Of a stretch of 64,000 nt of DNA, positions 24,463-35,661 are shown one piece after another. Position numbers and translations under genes: made by a program. The stretch comes from Adiantum capillus-veneris. Taxonomy: Eukaryota; Streptophyta; Polypodiopsida; Polypodiales; Pteridaceae. How positions within the stretch are numbered: position 1 is the first letter of the stretch; every line of letters begins with the position of its first letter. The notes below the pieces were generated by a model that saw only the letters and a list, made by a program, of their open reading frames with translations, was not told where the DNA came from and did not search any database. Location of the stretch: NCBI GenBank assembly GCA_014529385.2, contig CM043954.1:92655747-92719746 (forward strand), read 5' to 3'.

Positions 24463-26014
24463 TGATGGGGGCTTTTCACAAGCTAAGCTCCCATACCCCT
24501 CTTCTCTCGTCCCCACCCCATGAAAACCCCCTCTTATGGAGGGAGTGATAAAAGGCATTGGAAAAAGTAAGAAAAAATAAAGTAGGATTATGTAAATATA
24601 TAAGAAAGGTAAAATAGGCCACCTCATGCCTGCGGGGTAGCCCATCCCCACCTTGCCTCCTTTTTCTTCACTGTTGCCCCGCCGGGTGTCCCTTTTCCTC
24701 TCCTCCACTCAAAAGGTCAACCCCCTCTCTCTTCCCTTTGTCCTTTCTCCTTTCTCTCTCCCCTCAAGCTACCCCACCTCTCACCAATAATGCATTATAA
24801 CTCACCAATAATGCACCCTAACTCACATGCAACTTACCCTATCTTCCAAAATAGTATACCCCACCCCCTCTTTCTCTCTCCTATCATATCCCATGACCCA
24901 AATACCCCCCTCTCTCTCTAAAGGGCGCCATGTCTCTTGTCTTGTAGCTAAATAACCTCCCCCACACTCACACACACTCAATTTCACTGAAAAAGGTGCC
25001 CACAAACCCATCCCCACCCGGTGGTTACCTGATTATTCTTGTGTTCACACACATCTGCACACAGATTCACCTCTGAGCACACTCCCCTCTCTCCCCTCTT
25101 GTAATTACTTTATTCTCCATGTCACCTCTCACTTTTTTTTCCATCAACCCATCTCTCTCTCTTAGTCTCTCTCTCATGAGACTGCTGTTCTGGCACATAT
25201 ACACACAGCCAGACAAGTGGGGCCCACAGTAACATGGCCTATGTAGATAATGATTTCTTCATTTCTAAATTCTAGAATTTCTCCCCCCCTCCTCCCCTAT
25301 ATAAAGAGGGGTCACCATCACACAAAAACACACAACATCACCAAAGAACACACTATGCACTGTGTGTGCCTAGTGCACACACACACACACACCATCACCA
25401 TCACCGCAATCACCATGCTTGTCTTGAGCATGACCTACACCCTTGGCTATGGAAGATGAAGGGCAACTAAATGAAGAATGATGGCCATAATCCTCGTGCG
25501 AGTCTTCGCCATCAACTCCCACCTATCCGCCATGTGCTCTACCACTCTCTGCCTTCTCATTCCCCTACCCTATGCTCCCCATTTCATCGCCTTATTCTCT
25601 AAATAAAGCTTGAGGTTTTGTGAGTATGTTTTCTTGCAATGTTTTGCCCATGTGAGGTGTGCGGAATCGCCACCTAGTCTTGTGTTTTTGAGTGAGCTTG
25701 TGTATGTGTGAAGGGTGTGCGGATTCACCATCCTTTTGTGGTGCCTAAGTACTAAGCCGCTATACCCCCTCCCTCACTCTCTCTCTCTCTCTCTCTCTCT
25801 CACTTAATCTCATTCCCTTTCCTCTTCATCATTACTCCCAAGCATCCATCTCTCTTGGATGAAAACTTTGTTATGGTGGTGTGTTGTTTGCGTCCTAGCC
25901 GCTGAAGCTAGGTGGTGCCCCCTGTTTGCTTTACCATGACAGGCTCGAGGCGTGCCATTCGGTCCCTGGTGTTTCAGAGGCCGTCGGGGTTCGGGGTTCG
26001 CTTTGCTCCCGTCA
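24463..26014 (+). repeat. E3 5' LTR
   Basis: Pyrimidine-rich LTR. TATATAAAG (25298-25306) is a good TATA box, and AATAAA (25602-25607) lies downstream, as in a U3-R-U5 layout. A short CA run is at 25376-25392 and a CT run at about 25780-25801. Confidence 0.95.
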
Positions 26015-26036
26015 TTTGGTGCCCGCACTGAGGATC
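26015..26036 (+). promoter_or_regulatory. E3 primer binding site
   Basis: TTGGTGCCCGCACTGAGGAT starts two or three bases after the LTR. The TGG start fits a tRNA CCA end. I cannot name the tRNA with confidence. Confidence 0.7.
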
Positions 26037-26087
26037 TTTTCATGAAACCCTTCAGTTTACAAGACTGAAAACCTTAAACTATTGTGA

Positions 26088-26789
26088 ATGGATGAATGGC
26101 TAGCAGGGTTTGCTAATTGGAGGACAGAAGAAGAAGAGCTCCAAGCACAACTAGACGAACTCCGCATCTCCATCGAAGCTCGAGTGCCAGGCATAACGGT
26201 AATCGATTTGCAGTGGGAGAGGCAACCAACACGCCAAACCCAGTGGATATACATAGGCCAAGTGCCAAGAAGAAGAAGGAGAAGGTCGAAACCATGTCCG
26301 CAACCTACAACCAACCCACAACAGCAAAATGGAAGGAGCTCTACACAATAGAGAATCAACACTATTCTACTTTGAGAATCGGGTAACTCAAGTCACCGAG
26401 GTAATTATCACAGTCAGTTTTCAAGTCGCACCTGATGCTGCAGCACAGATAACGGAAGCATTGGCTCACACTCTCACTAGAGAAACTAGGGATCTACTGA
26501 GTTTGTTTCAGGAAAGAACACCACCCTCTCCCACAAGCTTGGACAGTGACTAAGCACCTCTAAGCTTCACATGAATCAGTACAACCTACCTCAAGACAGA
26601 TCACACATACCAACACGTGTACGCTCAATCAAGGTAATACTGGATTTGAAGGCTCACTACCAGCACGTCATTGACACCATGCCGGATGGGGAGCGGTTTT
26701 TGGAGGTTCTGGCATCAGATCAACCATTTGTCTTACCTTTGGTACAAGGCAATGTACCGTTTGAAGTTTTAATCTATGTCCTAGTATAA
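26088..26789 (+). pseudogene. E3 upstream reading frames, possible gag N-terminus
   Basis: Three short frames follow each other: MDEWLAGFANWRTEEEELQ..., RVTQVTEVIITVSFQVAPDAAAQITEALAHTL... and MNQYNLPQDRSHIPTRVRSIKVILDLKAHYQHVIDTM.... They have protein-like composition and change frame near 26340 and 26560. They precede the main gag ATG and may be a broken N-terminal extension or a separate leader gene of the Tat family. No motif recognised. Confidence 0.4.
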
Positions 26790-26872
26790 GAGGGTATACA
26801 CGCCTCCTTGTAAAGAAGAAAAAAACTTTTGCAAGTTAAGTAGTGTGTCTTTCTAGCTCTCTCTCAGTAATC

Positions 26873-28573
26873 ATGGCAAGTGTAGCATTTCCAACATTTA
26901 AAGGAAAGAAGGGGGAGGATTTGGTAACAGACTTCCTAGATGACTTTGAAGTAGCATGTGTAGTGAGTAACAAAGATACGGATGAATCCCGGGTTAGAAT
27001 CTTTAAGCATCTCATGAAGCTAGAAGCTAGATCATGGTACAATGCACTTCCACAAGCAACCAAGGATGACTGGGAACCCTTAAAAACCGCTTTTAAGAGG
27101 CGCTTTGGGGGAGGTACCACTTCAGAAAAGTTGTGGGACAAGTTGAGAGACTTGAAGCAGGAGGGTCTTTTAGAATATGCCACCTATGAGTCCAAATTTG
27201 TGGATTTGTGGGAACGGTGGGTTGAGTCACTGGCAAGGGGGGAAGCTGCACCCGATTTCCTAAAAAAAGATCGGTTCACGCATGGCTTATGGCCGCTTCT
27301 CAAGGAGAAGGTGAAAGGTAGATTCCCGGCTACGTACGAGTTAGCCGTTGAGATTGCTCGCCTTAAAGACAAGAAGCTACGAATGAAAGCCAAAGAAACC
27401 GAGTCAACAGAATCAGGAACATTGCGTCGACCAGCAACTACGACAACCACCATTCCACCACCACCACCGGCTCTTGGGGTAAGAGATGACCAACAAGATA
27501 TGTTGGCCCATATTACTGACCAACTGCAGAATTTGTCTGTCCACTTAATACAACAAGGGAGGAGTCAAGAAAGAGATCAAGACCCTGGAAGAGCACGACG
27601 ACAAAACAGGGAGTATCATTGCTACAACTGCGGAGAAGACGGTCACGGTATGTACTACTGTCCCAAACCACGACAAAACTATAATAGAGGAGGTAGGAGG
27701 AACCAATTGTCACCCCCTAGAGAAAGAACGCCCCCACCCCGAGCACCACCCCCACCAACACAAATTCTTCGTCCACCCCAGACACCACTACAAGCATCCA
27801 TCCCACCTCTTCCACCAGCCCCACCACCTGATCGCCCTGTAAACATCATAAGGCTAGAAGAGAAAGGAAAAGACATAGTAGTGGATCCACCCAAAGCAAA
27901 GGAGAGGGACAAGGGTAAGGAGAAGGTAACCTTTTTAGAACCACTTGAAGCCATGACTGTGAAAAGAGCTAGGAGGGAGAAAGCTACACAATCAGATGAT
28001 GAGAGAAGTATGAGAGGAGAAACTAGCAAGAGGCCATCCAGGCCACGACGGAAATTGGGCATCACCGACTTCCAGCTAGGGGAAAGTTCTAAGCCCTATG
28101 ATCTAACATTGGATGTGGCAGAGCAAGGACCGAAGATTACATGGCCACAGCTGCTACATCTTGCACCAAAAGTAAGGCGACAATGGTCTAAAATGGTAAG
28201 TACAAGACGCTCCAAAACAAAGGTAGCCGGAGCAATTTCGGGATGCAACATGGATGACATCCTTCCAATTGTCGACGTAAACATAAAAGGAAAGAGGGTT
28301 GGAAACACCTACATTGATGGAGGTGCACAAATCTGTGTAATGAGTGAAGCTATGATGCTTCGATTAGGGCTCGAGGTTGACAGGCCTTCTCCATGCAAGG
28401 CAAAGATGGCAAACAACGCAAAAGTAAAGTGTGTGGGTGTGGTAAGTGCCGTGAAAATCAAAGCTTTCAACACTGAGGTAGAGGTAGATGTTTTTGTCAT
28501 GCCTACTAAGGGGGAGGGCTATCCACTAATTTTGGGAAGGCCATGGTTGATGGCCATGAAGGAAAAACAGTAA
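26873..28573 (+). CDS. E3 gag and aspartic protease
   Basis: The frame is open well upstream, but the first ATG is at 26873 in good context (atcATGg). Capsid domain: about the first 180 residues (FKGKKGEDLVTDFLDDFE, LEARSWYNALPQ, WEPLKTAFKRRFGG), the shell of the virus-like particle. A Pro-rich stretch follows, then the CCHC knuckle CYNCGEDGHGMYYC (27620-27661), and another Pro-rich stretch. The protease comes last: TYIDGGAQICVMSE (about 28309-28346) and PLILGRPWLMAM. The active-site triad reads D-G-G in place of the usual D-S/T-G. A TAA at 28571 closes the frame, after which RT continues in the same frame. Confidence 0.9.
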   Translation: MASVAFPTFKGKKGEDLVTDFLDDFEVACVVSNKDTDESRVRIFKHLMKLEARSWYNALPQATKDDWEPLKTAFKRRFGGGTTSEKLWDKLRDLKQEGLLEYATYESKFVDLWERWVESLARGEAAPDFLKKDRFTHGLWPLLKEKVKGRFPATYELAVEIARLKDKKLRMKAKETESTESGTLRRPATTTTTIPPPPPALGVRDDQQDMLAHITDQLQNLSVHLIQQGRSQERDQDPGRARRQNREYHCYNCGEDGHGMYYCPKPRQNYNRGGRRNQLSPPRERTPPPRAPPPPTQILRPPQTPLQASIPPLPPAPPPDRPVNIIRLEEKGKDIVVDPPKAKERDKGKEKVTFLEPLEAMTVKRARREKATQSDDERSMRGETSKRPSRPRRKLGITDFQLGESSKPYDLTLDVAEQGPKITWPQLLHLAPKVRRQWSKMVSTRRSKTKVAGAISGCNMDDILPIVDVNIKGKRVGNTYIDGGAQICVMSEAMMLRLGLEVDRPSPCKAKMANNAKVKCVGVVSAVKIKAFNTEVEVDVFVMPTKGEGYPLILGRPWLMAMKEKQ

Positions 28574-29770
28574 TGGAGTACTGGCCTTCTACGCATGACC
28601 GGTAAGAAAGGGGAGACAATCTACTACGACATGAGGATTGGCAAGCAGAACGAAATGAATCTGGAAACATCGGCAGATGAAACCACTAGCGAATCTTCCA
28701 GTTCTGAGGAGGAGACCACATCCACCGACGAAAGTGACAGTTCCATTGATGTGATGGGTATCATTATGAAGGATCCACAAAGGGTAAGCACAACTGGTGA
28801 TCCATCACCAAAAGGGAAACCCAATGAAGAGGAGAGAAAATCACCTGGCTTAGGAGGAAGTAGGTTGAAGGGTATGTTGTCTACGGAATTAACACTTGAG
28901 GAGAAAGATAGTTTTTTGCAAATGTTGATGGGATTTCCTAACCTGTTCATTGACAACTATGAAAGAATCACAGGCATTACAGTGGTGGAACATCATATTA
29001 AGCTGAAGGAAGGGGTAAAACCAGTTGTGCAAAAGCTACGACGACTGGGGGTCATACAAGAAAAGGCACTCTTGGCCGAGGTAAGGAAACTGCTGGAGGC
29101 GGGATTCATCTATCCTGTAGAAAACTCAGAATGGGTGTCACCCATAGTGGTGACGCCTAAAAAGAATGGTAAGTGGAGGGTCTGTGTTGACTACAAACCA
29201 CTAAATGCAGCTACAAAGAGAGACCACTTTCCTCTCCCTTTCTTGGATGAAATTCTGAATGAAGTAGCGGGTTTTGAATGCTATACCATCTGTGATGGTT
29301 ATTCTGGATACTTTCAAATACGCATAGCCTTGGAAGATCAGCTAAAAATCACTTTTATCACGCCATGGGGTTGTTTTGCATACAAGGTTATGCCATTTGG
29401 TCTCACAAATGCACCTGTCACATTCCAAAGATATGTCACATATATTTTTCAACCGTTCTTTGGAACATCCATAAGAGTGTTCATTGATGATTTTTGTATA
29501 TATAGCTCCCGTATTTCACATTTAGAAAAGGTAACTGAAGGTTTGGCCAGGTTGCAGAGCCTAGGTGGGCAATTAAATGTGGACAAATGCCACATTGGGG
29601 AGAGTAAAGTCATTCTACTAGGCCATGAAATTTCAGCAAAAGGTATCAACGCCGACCCAAGTAAGGTGTCCGCACTCATAGCCCTACCTTCACCAACGAC
29701 CGCACGTCAACTGGTCTCTTTTCTACAGAAGGTGAGGTACTTAAGTAGATTCATACATCTACTATCATAA
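28574..29770 (+). pseudogene. E3 reverse transcriptase
   Basis: Same frame as gag-PR after the TAA at 28571, closed by TAA at 29768. An acidic N-terminal stretch (SSSEEETTSTDESDSS) is followed by the RT: ITVVEHHIKLKEGVKP, FIYPVENSEWVSPIVVTPKKNGKWRVCVDY, CDGYSGYFQI (first catalytic Asp), MPFGLTNAPVTFQ, FIDDFCIYS (the YxDD motif, here F-I-D-D) and LGHEIS. All core RT motifs are readable, so the enzyme was lost only by the flanking stops. The equivalent piece in 34405-35098 has the same acidic spacer. Confidence 0.9.
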
Positions 29771-30322
29771 CTTGTTCTACCACTGCAACAACTCACTCAA
29801 AGATCAACTTTCACTTGGGACGAGGAAAGCGAACATCACTACAACAAGGTAAAGGAGGTCTTAGCCACTCTGCCAACTATCTCACCACCTAAGTGGGATG
29901 AAAAATTCTATGTCACCTCAAGTGTTGGTGATGACTCATTGGGGGCTGTGCTACTCCAAAAGGATACGACGACATCTTTCATGAGGCCAATCTACTTCTC
30001 TAGTCGAATGATGACAGCAGGAGAGAAAGGTTTCACCCATGTGGAACACTTAGTCCTAGCTCTTAGATTTGCAACTACAAAGTTTAGGTCATATTTGCTG
30101 CCTAAGCAATTTGTGATTCTCACCACGGATGAAATATTTCCCTATGTTGTACAACACATGGATGTGTCTGCTAGAATTACTAAATGGCTAGTTCGTCTGC
30201 AAGAGTTTGACTACACGGTACAGGTAGAAAGCACGACAAGGGAAATTTTGGGGGGACTCATGACCTACCAAGTCTTTGAAAGGAAGGAGAAGTCCGATTA
30301 CCTCCAGTACCACCTATGGTAG
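29771..30322 (+). pseudogene. E3 first RNase H domain, degenerate
   Basis: Continues the RT frame: LVLPLQQLTQRSTFTWDEES, FYVTSSVGDDSLGAVLLQKD, PIYFSSRMMTAGEKGFTHVEHLVLALRFA, VILTTDEIFPYVV. The ADxLTR-like last acidic position reads GGLMTYQV, so the catalytic set is incomplete. In Tat elements the original RNase H commonly decays once a second RNase H is present, and the second domain follows directly. A TAG at 30320 ends this frame four bases after the next domain starts in another frame. Confidence 0.8.
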
Positions 30323-32109
30323 AAGGAGCATACTCTCTCTACTTTGATGGAGCCTACAAGCGAGCGTCCGACAAAGCAGCTGCAGGCATAGTGGTCTTTG
30401 ATGACAAAGGGACAAATGTATTTTCGTTGGGCCAATTGTTAGATTCACATTCTAACAATGAAGCTGAGTATGCAGCACTAACCAAGGGTCTACAATGGTG
30501 CATCTCGCAAGGTGTACAACGCCTTAATGTATTTGGGGATGCTCTACTTCTGGTAAGGCAAGTAAATGGAGCATGGACATGCAAGAATCCTAGTTTAAGG
30601 ACTCACTTAGGTGGTGTAAAAACCTTGTTGGGTAAGTTTGAAGAAGTTCAAATACACCATATCCCAAGGGCTCAAAACCAAGAAGCAGATGCCCTAGCAA
30701 GTGAAAGACTACAGGAAGTGGTGGTTGGAGCAATAAAACTAAAGCTCCCTCTATTTCAAGGAAGTGATGCCTTGCCTGACATCATGCATTTTTTGGAAAC
30801 AAGGGAATGCCCATCAGATTTAACAAAGGGACAGAAGCAATGGCTGACGCGGAAGGCCACAAGGTATCGACTCATCAATGACGGTTTGTACTATAAGGGT
30901 AAGGACCAAATTCTCAGGAAGGTCCCTCTCTCTCAGGAAATCACACGAGTAATTGCTAGCTGTCATGACGGGGTTTGTGGTGGTCACTTTGCCCTAGACA
31001 TAACAAATAGGAAAATCTTGCAAGCAGGCTTCATATGGCCTAGCTTCAACCGTGATGTACACCACTGGTGCAAAACATGTAAGTTGTGTCAAAAGGCTGG
31101 CACTAGGTCACTTATGCCTGAACCACACACACCTATTCTCTCATATGGCCCATTTGAAAATTGGGGTATCGATGCCATTGGGCCATTACCTAGGGCCAAC
31201 TAAGGAAAATTCTACATTATCATGGGGGTCGACTACATGACTAGATGGGCAGAGGCTACAACCACCACTAGAATCACAGCGGTAGAGGTAGCTAAATTTA
31301 TCTACGAGCACATATGTTGTAGGTTTGGTACACCTTTAGAGATCATCTCTGATAGAGGGCCAAGTTTCAGAGCAGACTTGGTAGGAGAATTAATGCAAAA
31401 ACTGGGCATTACAAGGAGGCACTCTTCACCATATTACCCTCAATGTAATGGCCTAGTTGAAAAGGTAAATGGAATGGTTTCTAAAATTATTACCAAGCAG
31501 GTAAACAATCATCCTGGAGACTGGGATAAGTATCTACTACCAGCTTTATGGGCCTACAGAACATCATTTCGTACATCCTCGGAATTCACACCGTATCATC
31601 TAGTATTTGGTAAGGAAGCAATCTTGCCCATTGAAGTGCAACTACAAAGTCTCAGAGTAATGGCAAGCCAACTTCAACAACCCAACATGCATTTGAGAGA
31701 TCACATCATCAACTTGGAAAGACTGCAGCTGGACAAAGAAGAAGCAATAAATTATTATGCAGCACAAGCAGAGCATAGACGGCTTAGCTTTAACGAGCAT
31801 CTCCGGAAAAAATAATTGAAGAAAGGAATGCTGGTGCTCCGCTACGACAATCGCTTCGACACGCGCAAGGATAAGAAACTCCTGCTCCGATGGGAAGGCC
31901 CTTTTATCATCAGGAAAAAGTATGCCAATGGAAGCTACCAGCTTATGGAGGCTGATGGAAAACTTCATATAACCAGGGTAAATGGTTGGCGACTTAAACC
32001 CTATTTTCTTCGATTTGACCAGGCTCCACCAATTGACATTCCAGATGAGGACACACCATCAGCCGCCACCTCCGACGATAATGATCAAACAGATGAGCTA
32101 GAGACATGA
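30316..32109 (+). pseudogene. E3 archaeal-like RNase H (aRH) and integrase
   Basis: aRH: LYFDGAYKRAS (Asp), NNEAEYAALTKGL (Glu), VFGDALLLVRQV (Asp) and NQEADALAS (Asp) give a complete D-E-D-D set that would cleave the RNA strand during reverse transcription. Integrase: HHCC domain (HDGVCGGHFALDITN...CKTCKLCQ), core with WGIDAIGPLP (Asp), IISDRGPSF (Asp) and CNGLVEKVNG (Glu), and a C-terminal part (MLVLRYDNRFDTRKDKKLLLRWEGPFII). One frame, interrupted by TAA at 31201 (inside the core) and 31813 (before the C-terminal part). No chromodomain follows. Upstream text PPVPPMVEG in this frame shows that the domain began before the ATG and was joined to RH by a lost base. Confidence 0.88.
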
Positions 32110-32121
32110 ATGCCTCTAGCC

Positions 32122-32137
32122 AAAAGGGGAGGGCTAA
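32122..32137 (+). promoter_or_regulatory. E3 polypurine tract
   Basis: aaaaggggagggctaa directly before TGATGGGG. Confidence 0.85.
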
Positions 32138-33050
32138 TGATGGGGGCTTTTCACAAGCCAAGCTCCCATACCCCTCTTCTCTCGTCCCCACCCCATGAAA
32201 ACCCCCTCTTATGGAGGGAGTGATAAAAGGCATTGGAAAAAGTAAGAAAAAATAAAGTATGATTATGTAAATATATAAGAAAGGTAAAATAGGCCACCTC
32301 ATACCTGCGGGGTAGCCCATCCCCACCTTGCCTCCTTTTTCTTCACTGTTGCCCCGCCAGGTGTCCCTTTTCCTCTCCTCCACTCAAAAGGTCAACCCCC
32401 TCTCTCTTCCCTTTGTCCTTTCTCCTTTCTCTCTCCCCTCAAGCTACCCCACCTCTCACCAATAATGCATTATAACTCACCAATAATGCACCCTAACTCA
32501 CATGCAACTTACCCTATCTTCCAAAATAGTATACCCCACCCCCTCTTTCTCTCTCCTATCATATCCCATGACCCAAATACCCCCCTCTCTCTCTAAAGGG
32601 CGCCATGTCTCTTGTCTTGTAGCGAAATAACCTCCCCCACACTCACACACAGTCAGTTTCACTGAAAAAGGTGCCCACAGACCCATCCCCACCCGGTGGT
32701 TACCTGATTTTTCTTGTGTTCACACACATCTGCACACAGATTCACCTCTGAGCACACTCCCCTCTCTCCCCTCTTGTAATTACTTTATTCTCCATGTCAC
32801 CTCTCACTTTTTTTTTCATCAACCCATCTCTCTCTCTTAGTCTCTCTCTCATGAGACTGTTGTTCTGGCACATATACACACAGCCAGACAAGTGGGGCCC
32901 ACAGTCACATGGCCTATGTAGATAATGATTTCTTCATTTCTAAATTCTAGAATTTCTCCCCCCCTCCTCCCCTATATAAAGAGGGGTCCCCATCACACAA
33001 AAACACACAACATCACCAAAGAACACACTATGCACTGTGTGTGCCTAGTG

Positions 33051-33136
<86 letters not shown>

Positions 33137-33518
33137 ATCACCATCACTGCAATCACCATGCTTGTCTTGAGCATGACCTCTACACCCTTGGCTATGGAAG
33201 ATGAAGGGCAACTAAATGAAGGATGATGGCCATAATCCTCGTGCGAGTCTTCGCCATCAACTCCCACCTATCCGCCATGTGCTCTACCACTCTCTCCCTT
33301 CTCATTCCCCTACCCTATGCTCCCCATTTCATCGCCTTATTCTCTAAATAAAGCTTGAGGTTTTGTGAGTATGTTTTCTTGCAATGTTTTGCCCATGTGA
33401 GGTGTGCGGAATCGCCACCTAGTCTTGTGTTTTGGAGTGAGCTTGTGTATGTGTGAAGGGTGTGCGGATTCGCCATCCTTTTGTGGTGCCTAAGTACTAA
33501 GCCGCTATACCCCCTCCC

Positions 33519-33559
<41 letters not shown>

Positions 33560-33762
33560 TAATCTCATTCCCTTTCCTGTTCATCATTACTCCCAAGCAT
33601 CCATCTCTCTTGGATGAAAACTTTGTTATGGTGGTGTGTTGTTTGCGTCCTAGCCGCTGAAGCTAAGTGGTGCCCCCTGTTTGCTTTACCATGACAGGCT
33701 CGAGGCGCGCCATTCGGTCCCCGGTGTTTTAGAAGCCGTCGGGGTTCACTTTGCTCCCGTCA
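32138..33762 (+). repeat. E3 3' LTR
   Basis: Copy of 24463-26014, with TATATAAAG at 32973-32981 and AATAAA at 33347-33352. Most of the extra length is a CA run (33055-33135) and a longer CT run (33523-33557). Confidence 0.95.
33055..33135. repeat. (CA)n microsatellite inside the E3 3' LTR
   Basis: About 40 CA units where the 5' LTR has about nine. Confidence 0.97.
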
Positions 33763-33957
33763 GCATGAACAATACTTTTTCAAGAGAGAGAATTTAGAGA
33801 ACATGACAACAGTTGAGGACCGGATTTATGTGGAGTTGGTCCCCCCTCCAATGGGCATTTGTATCATAGTTTCTCCCATCAAGAGATACTTGGTACATTA
33901 AAATATTTGTGTTTCTTGTGACCTAGGTGATGCAATGAAGATGGAAAGTTTCATCAA
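33763..33957 (+). pseudogene. Right half of the gag-like relic split by E3
   Basis: It begins with the gcat duplication and reads, with one stop, VEDRIYVELVPPPMGICIIVSPIKRYLVH and NICVSCDLGDAMKMESF. The same text is on the minus strand at 52585-52870 (STPIGICIIVSPIKRDLVQYNLCVPCDLGDAMKMESF). I do not recognise the protein; its position after capsid-like text suggests a gag or leader region. At 33958 the sequence switches to the concatemer. Confidence 0.6.
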
Positions 33958-34140
33958 CAGTGGTTACTTTCAGCACCTCCAAATGGCGCATGCTGTGGTC
34001 TGGGGGTGTTTGGTTGTAAAAGGACTCTATATCTCATGGCTCAAACCTTTTTAGGTTCTTTATGGGAGGAGTGATGAGGGAGTCTAGACCTAGATGGTTA
34101 TTTGCGCGGGGAGTCTTCATCGGTGGCTTAGACCAATGAG

Positions 34141-34172
34141 GTTATTTGGTCTCCTCGATGAAGACCAAATAA
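34141..34172. repeat. Inverted repeat (hairpin)
   Basis: TTATTTGGTCT and AGACCAAATAA face each other over a loop of about nine bases. It lies within a scrambled stretch where cttcatcggtg is repeated three times, next to the gypsy fragment. Confidence 0.7.
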
Positions 34173-34245
34173 CCATCCCGGTCTTCATCGGTGTCTTCAT
34201 CGGTGGCTTAAACCCATCTTTATGGGGGGAGTGATGAGGGAGTCC

Positions 34246-35098
34246 AAACCTTGTGAATGCAGTTAGGGTAAAGGAGTTCAACACCCAGGTGGATGTGGAC
34301 ATCTTTGTCATGCCACATAAAGGGGAGGCTATCCTATCATTCTAGGGAGGCCTTGGATTATGGCTATGAAAGCTAAACAAGACTGGAACACTAGCATAAT
34401 TTAGATGAAGGATACAAAAGGGATGCCAATACTTTATGACATGAAGATAGGTCAACAACGCAACATGGATCTAGAAACCTTCGAGGATGAGTTTTCTAGT
34501 GACTCTTCAACCACTTCAGAGGAGGAGTCAACGATGACCGAAGAAAGCGACAGTAGCATTGAGGTGATGGGGATCATTCTCAAGGACCCTAAGAAGATGG
34601 AGCAACTTGATGCATCATCATCAAATCAAGGGGATCCACCACGTATACAACCTTTGGTAGAAGCAAGTAAGCTACATCAAATGCTCTCTAGTGAGTTGTG
34701 TGGGAAGGAGCGTGAAGATTATGTTTTGATGCTAAGTAATTTTACCACATTGTTCATTGATGAATATGATAAAACTATTGGCATCACAGTAGTTCAACAT
34801 AGAATCAAGCTCAAGGAGGGAAGTAAACTTGTAGTGTAGAAGCTCAGACGGCTAGGAGTAATTCAACAAGAGGCCTTGCTCATGGAGGTGAGAAAATTGT
34901 TAGAAGCACATTTCATCTATCCTGTTGAAGACTCAGAGTGGGTTTCTCCAGTGGTAGTCAAACCAAAGAAGAATGGTAAGTGGAGGGTTGGTGCTGATTA
35001 CAAGACCCTTGATGCAGCCACAAAGAGGGACCATTTTCCTCTCCCTTTTCAAGATGAAATGCTTAATGAGGTAGCAGGACATGAGTGCTACGAGCGGT
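34246..35098 (+). pseudogene. Tat-type protease/RT fragment inside the concatemer
   Basis: Starts in the C-terminal protease (VKEFNTQVDVDIFVMPHKG, then after a frame change LGRPWIMAMKAKQDW) and continues through the acidic spacer (SSDSSTTSEEESTMTEESDSS) into the RT N-terminus (GITVVQHRIKLKEGSKL, FIYPVEDSEWVSPVVVKPKKNGKWRV). It stops abruptly after NEVAGHECYE at about 35090. It is clearly a relative of E3, not a copy of it. It has stops at about 34403 and 34838 (both TAG). Confidence 0.85.
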
Positions 35099-35645
35099 GA
35101 GATCGGACATAGACGGATTTTCTGACTAGGAAGTGATTGATTTGCTTTTGTCATAGTATGAATAGCCTTCTCAGTTCACTTTGGTGCAATGGACACTCTC
35201 ATTAAGTCTCTGTGCCCCATCAGCTCATGGCCTAGACCTGGATGGTTATTTGCGCGGGGAGTCTTCATCGGTGGCTTTGTGTTTCTATGTCTTGCAACAT
35301 GCATATGTGAGCATTTGTGTTGCATTGTGATGTGCCAACCATTAAATATTCCTAATTGGATGAGATTGCATGGGTATGTAATTTTAGTGCATCAAGACAC
35401 CCGTGGAAGATCAATGCGGGCTTGATGTGATGGCTAATTTTACTACGCTAGAATATCAAGAGTTCCGATCTGGACGAAAGGAGAAGCAAACTCCTTGATC
35501 AAAAGAGCCAAAAGAAGAATCTAACTCCTTAAAAAAAAGAGAAAACTGATTGTCCCTGGGAATGTCCCTCGGAATGACCCTCGGAGGTTTTTGAGCTATC
35601 TTGAGTTGTTTTGCAGATATGTTATAATCGTAGACGATTACTCTC
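35099..35645. other. Concatemer, first internal region (3' part), no gene
   Basis: Resumes the shared internal sequence (ctcatggcctagacctggat, then tttctatgtcttgcaacatg). It contains the runs gaaaggagaagcaaactcct and ttgagttgttttgcagatat, which recur in every internal region. Confidence 0.8.
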
Positions 35646-35661
35646 TTTCAAGAAGGGGAGA
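35646..35661 (+). promoter_or_regulatory. Polypurine tract before LTR A
   Basis: ctttcaagaaggggaga directly before TGTCACAAAC. Confidence 0.8.

Larger units (their letters stand above)
24463..33762 (+). mobile_element. E3: complete Tat-type Ty3/gypsy retrotransposon with dual RNase H
   Basis: LTRs of 1552 and 1625 bp (about 98% identical by eye apart from microsatellite length) begin TGATGGGG and end CTCCCGTCA. The interior encodes gag with a zinc knuckle, a retropepsin, RT, a decayed RNase H, a second archaeal-like RNase H (aRH), and integrase. The order PR-RT-RH-aRH-IN without a chromodomain is the signature of the plant Tat/Ogre group. Four in-frame TAA codons and one frame change make this copy defective. 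It is the youngest insertion in the window that can be judged by LTR similarity. Confidence 0.95.

Noticed and set aside
26057-26362. Leu/Val-rich minus-strand frames suggesting membrane proteins
   Set aside because: They are antisense shadows of the E3 leader frames.
28571-31815. TAA codons between E3 domains as programmed readthrough or separate genes
   Set aside because: Two lie near domain borders but the one at 31201 is inside the integrase core, there is also a lost base near 30316, and the number fits ordinary decay after insertion.
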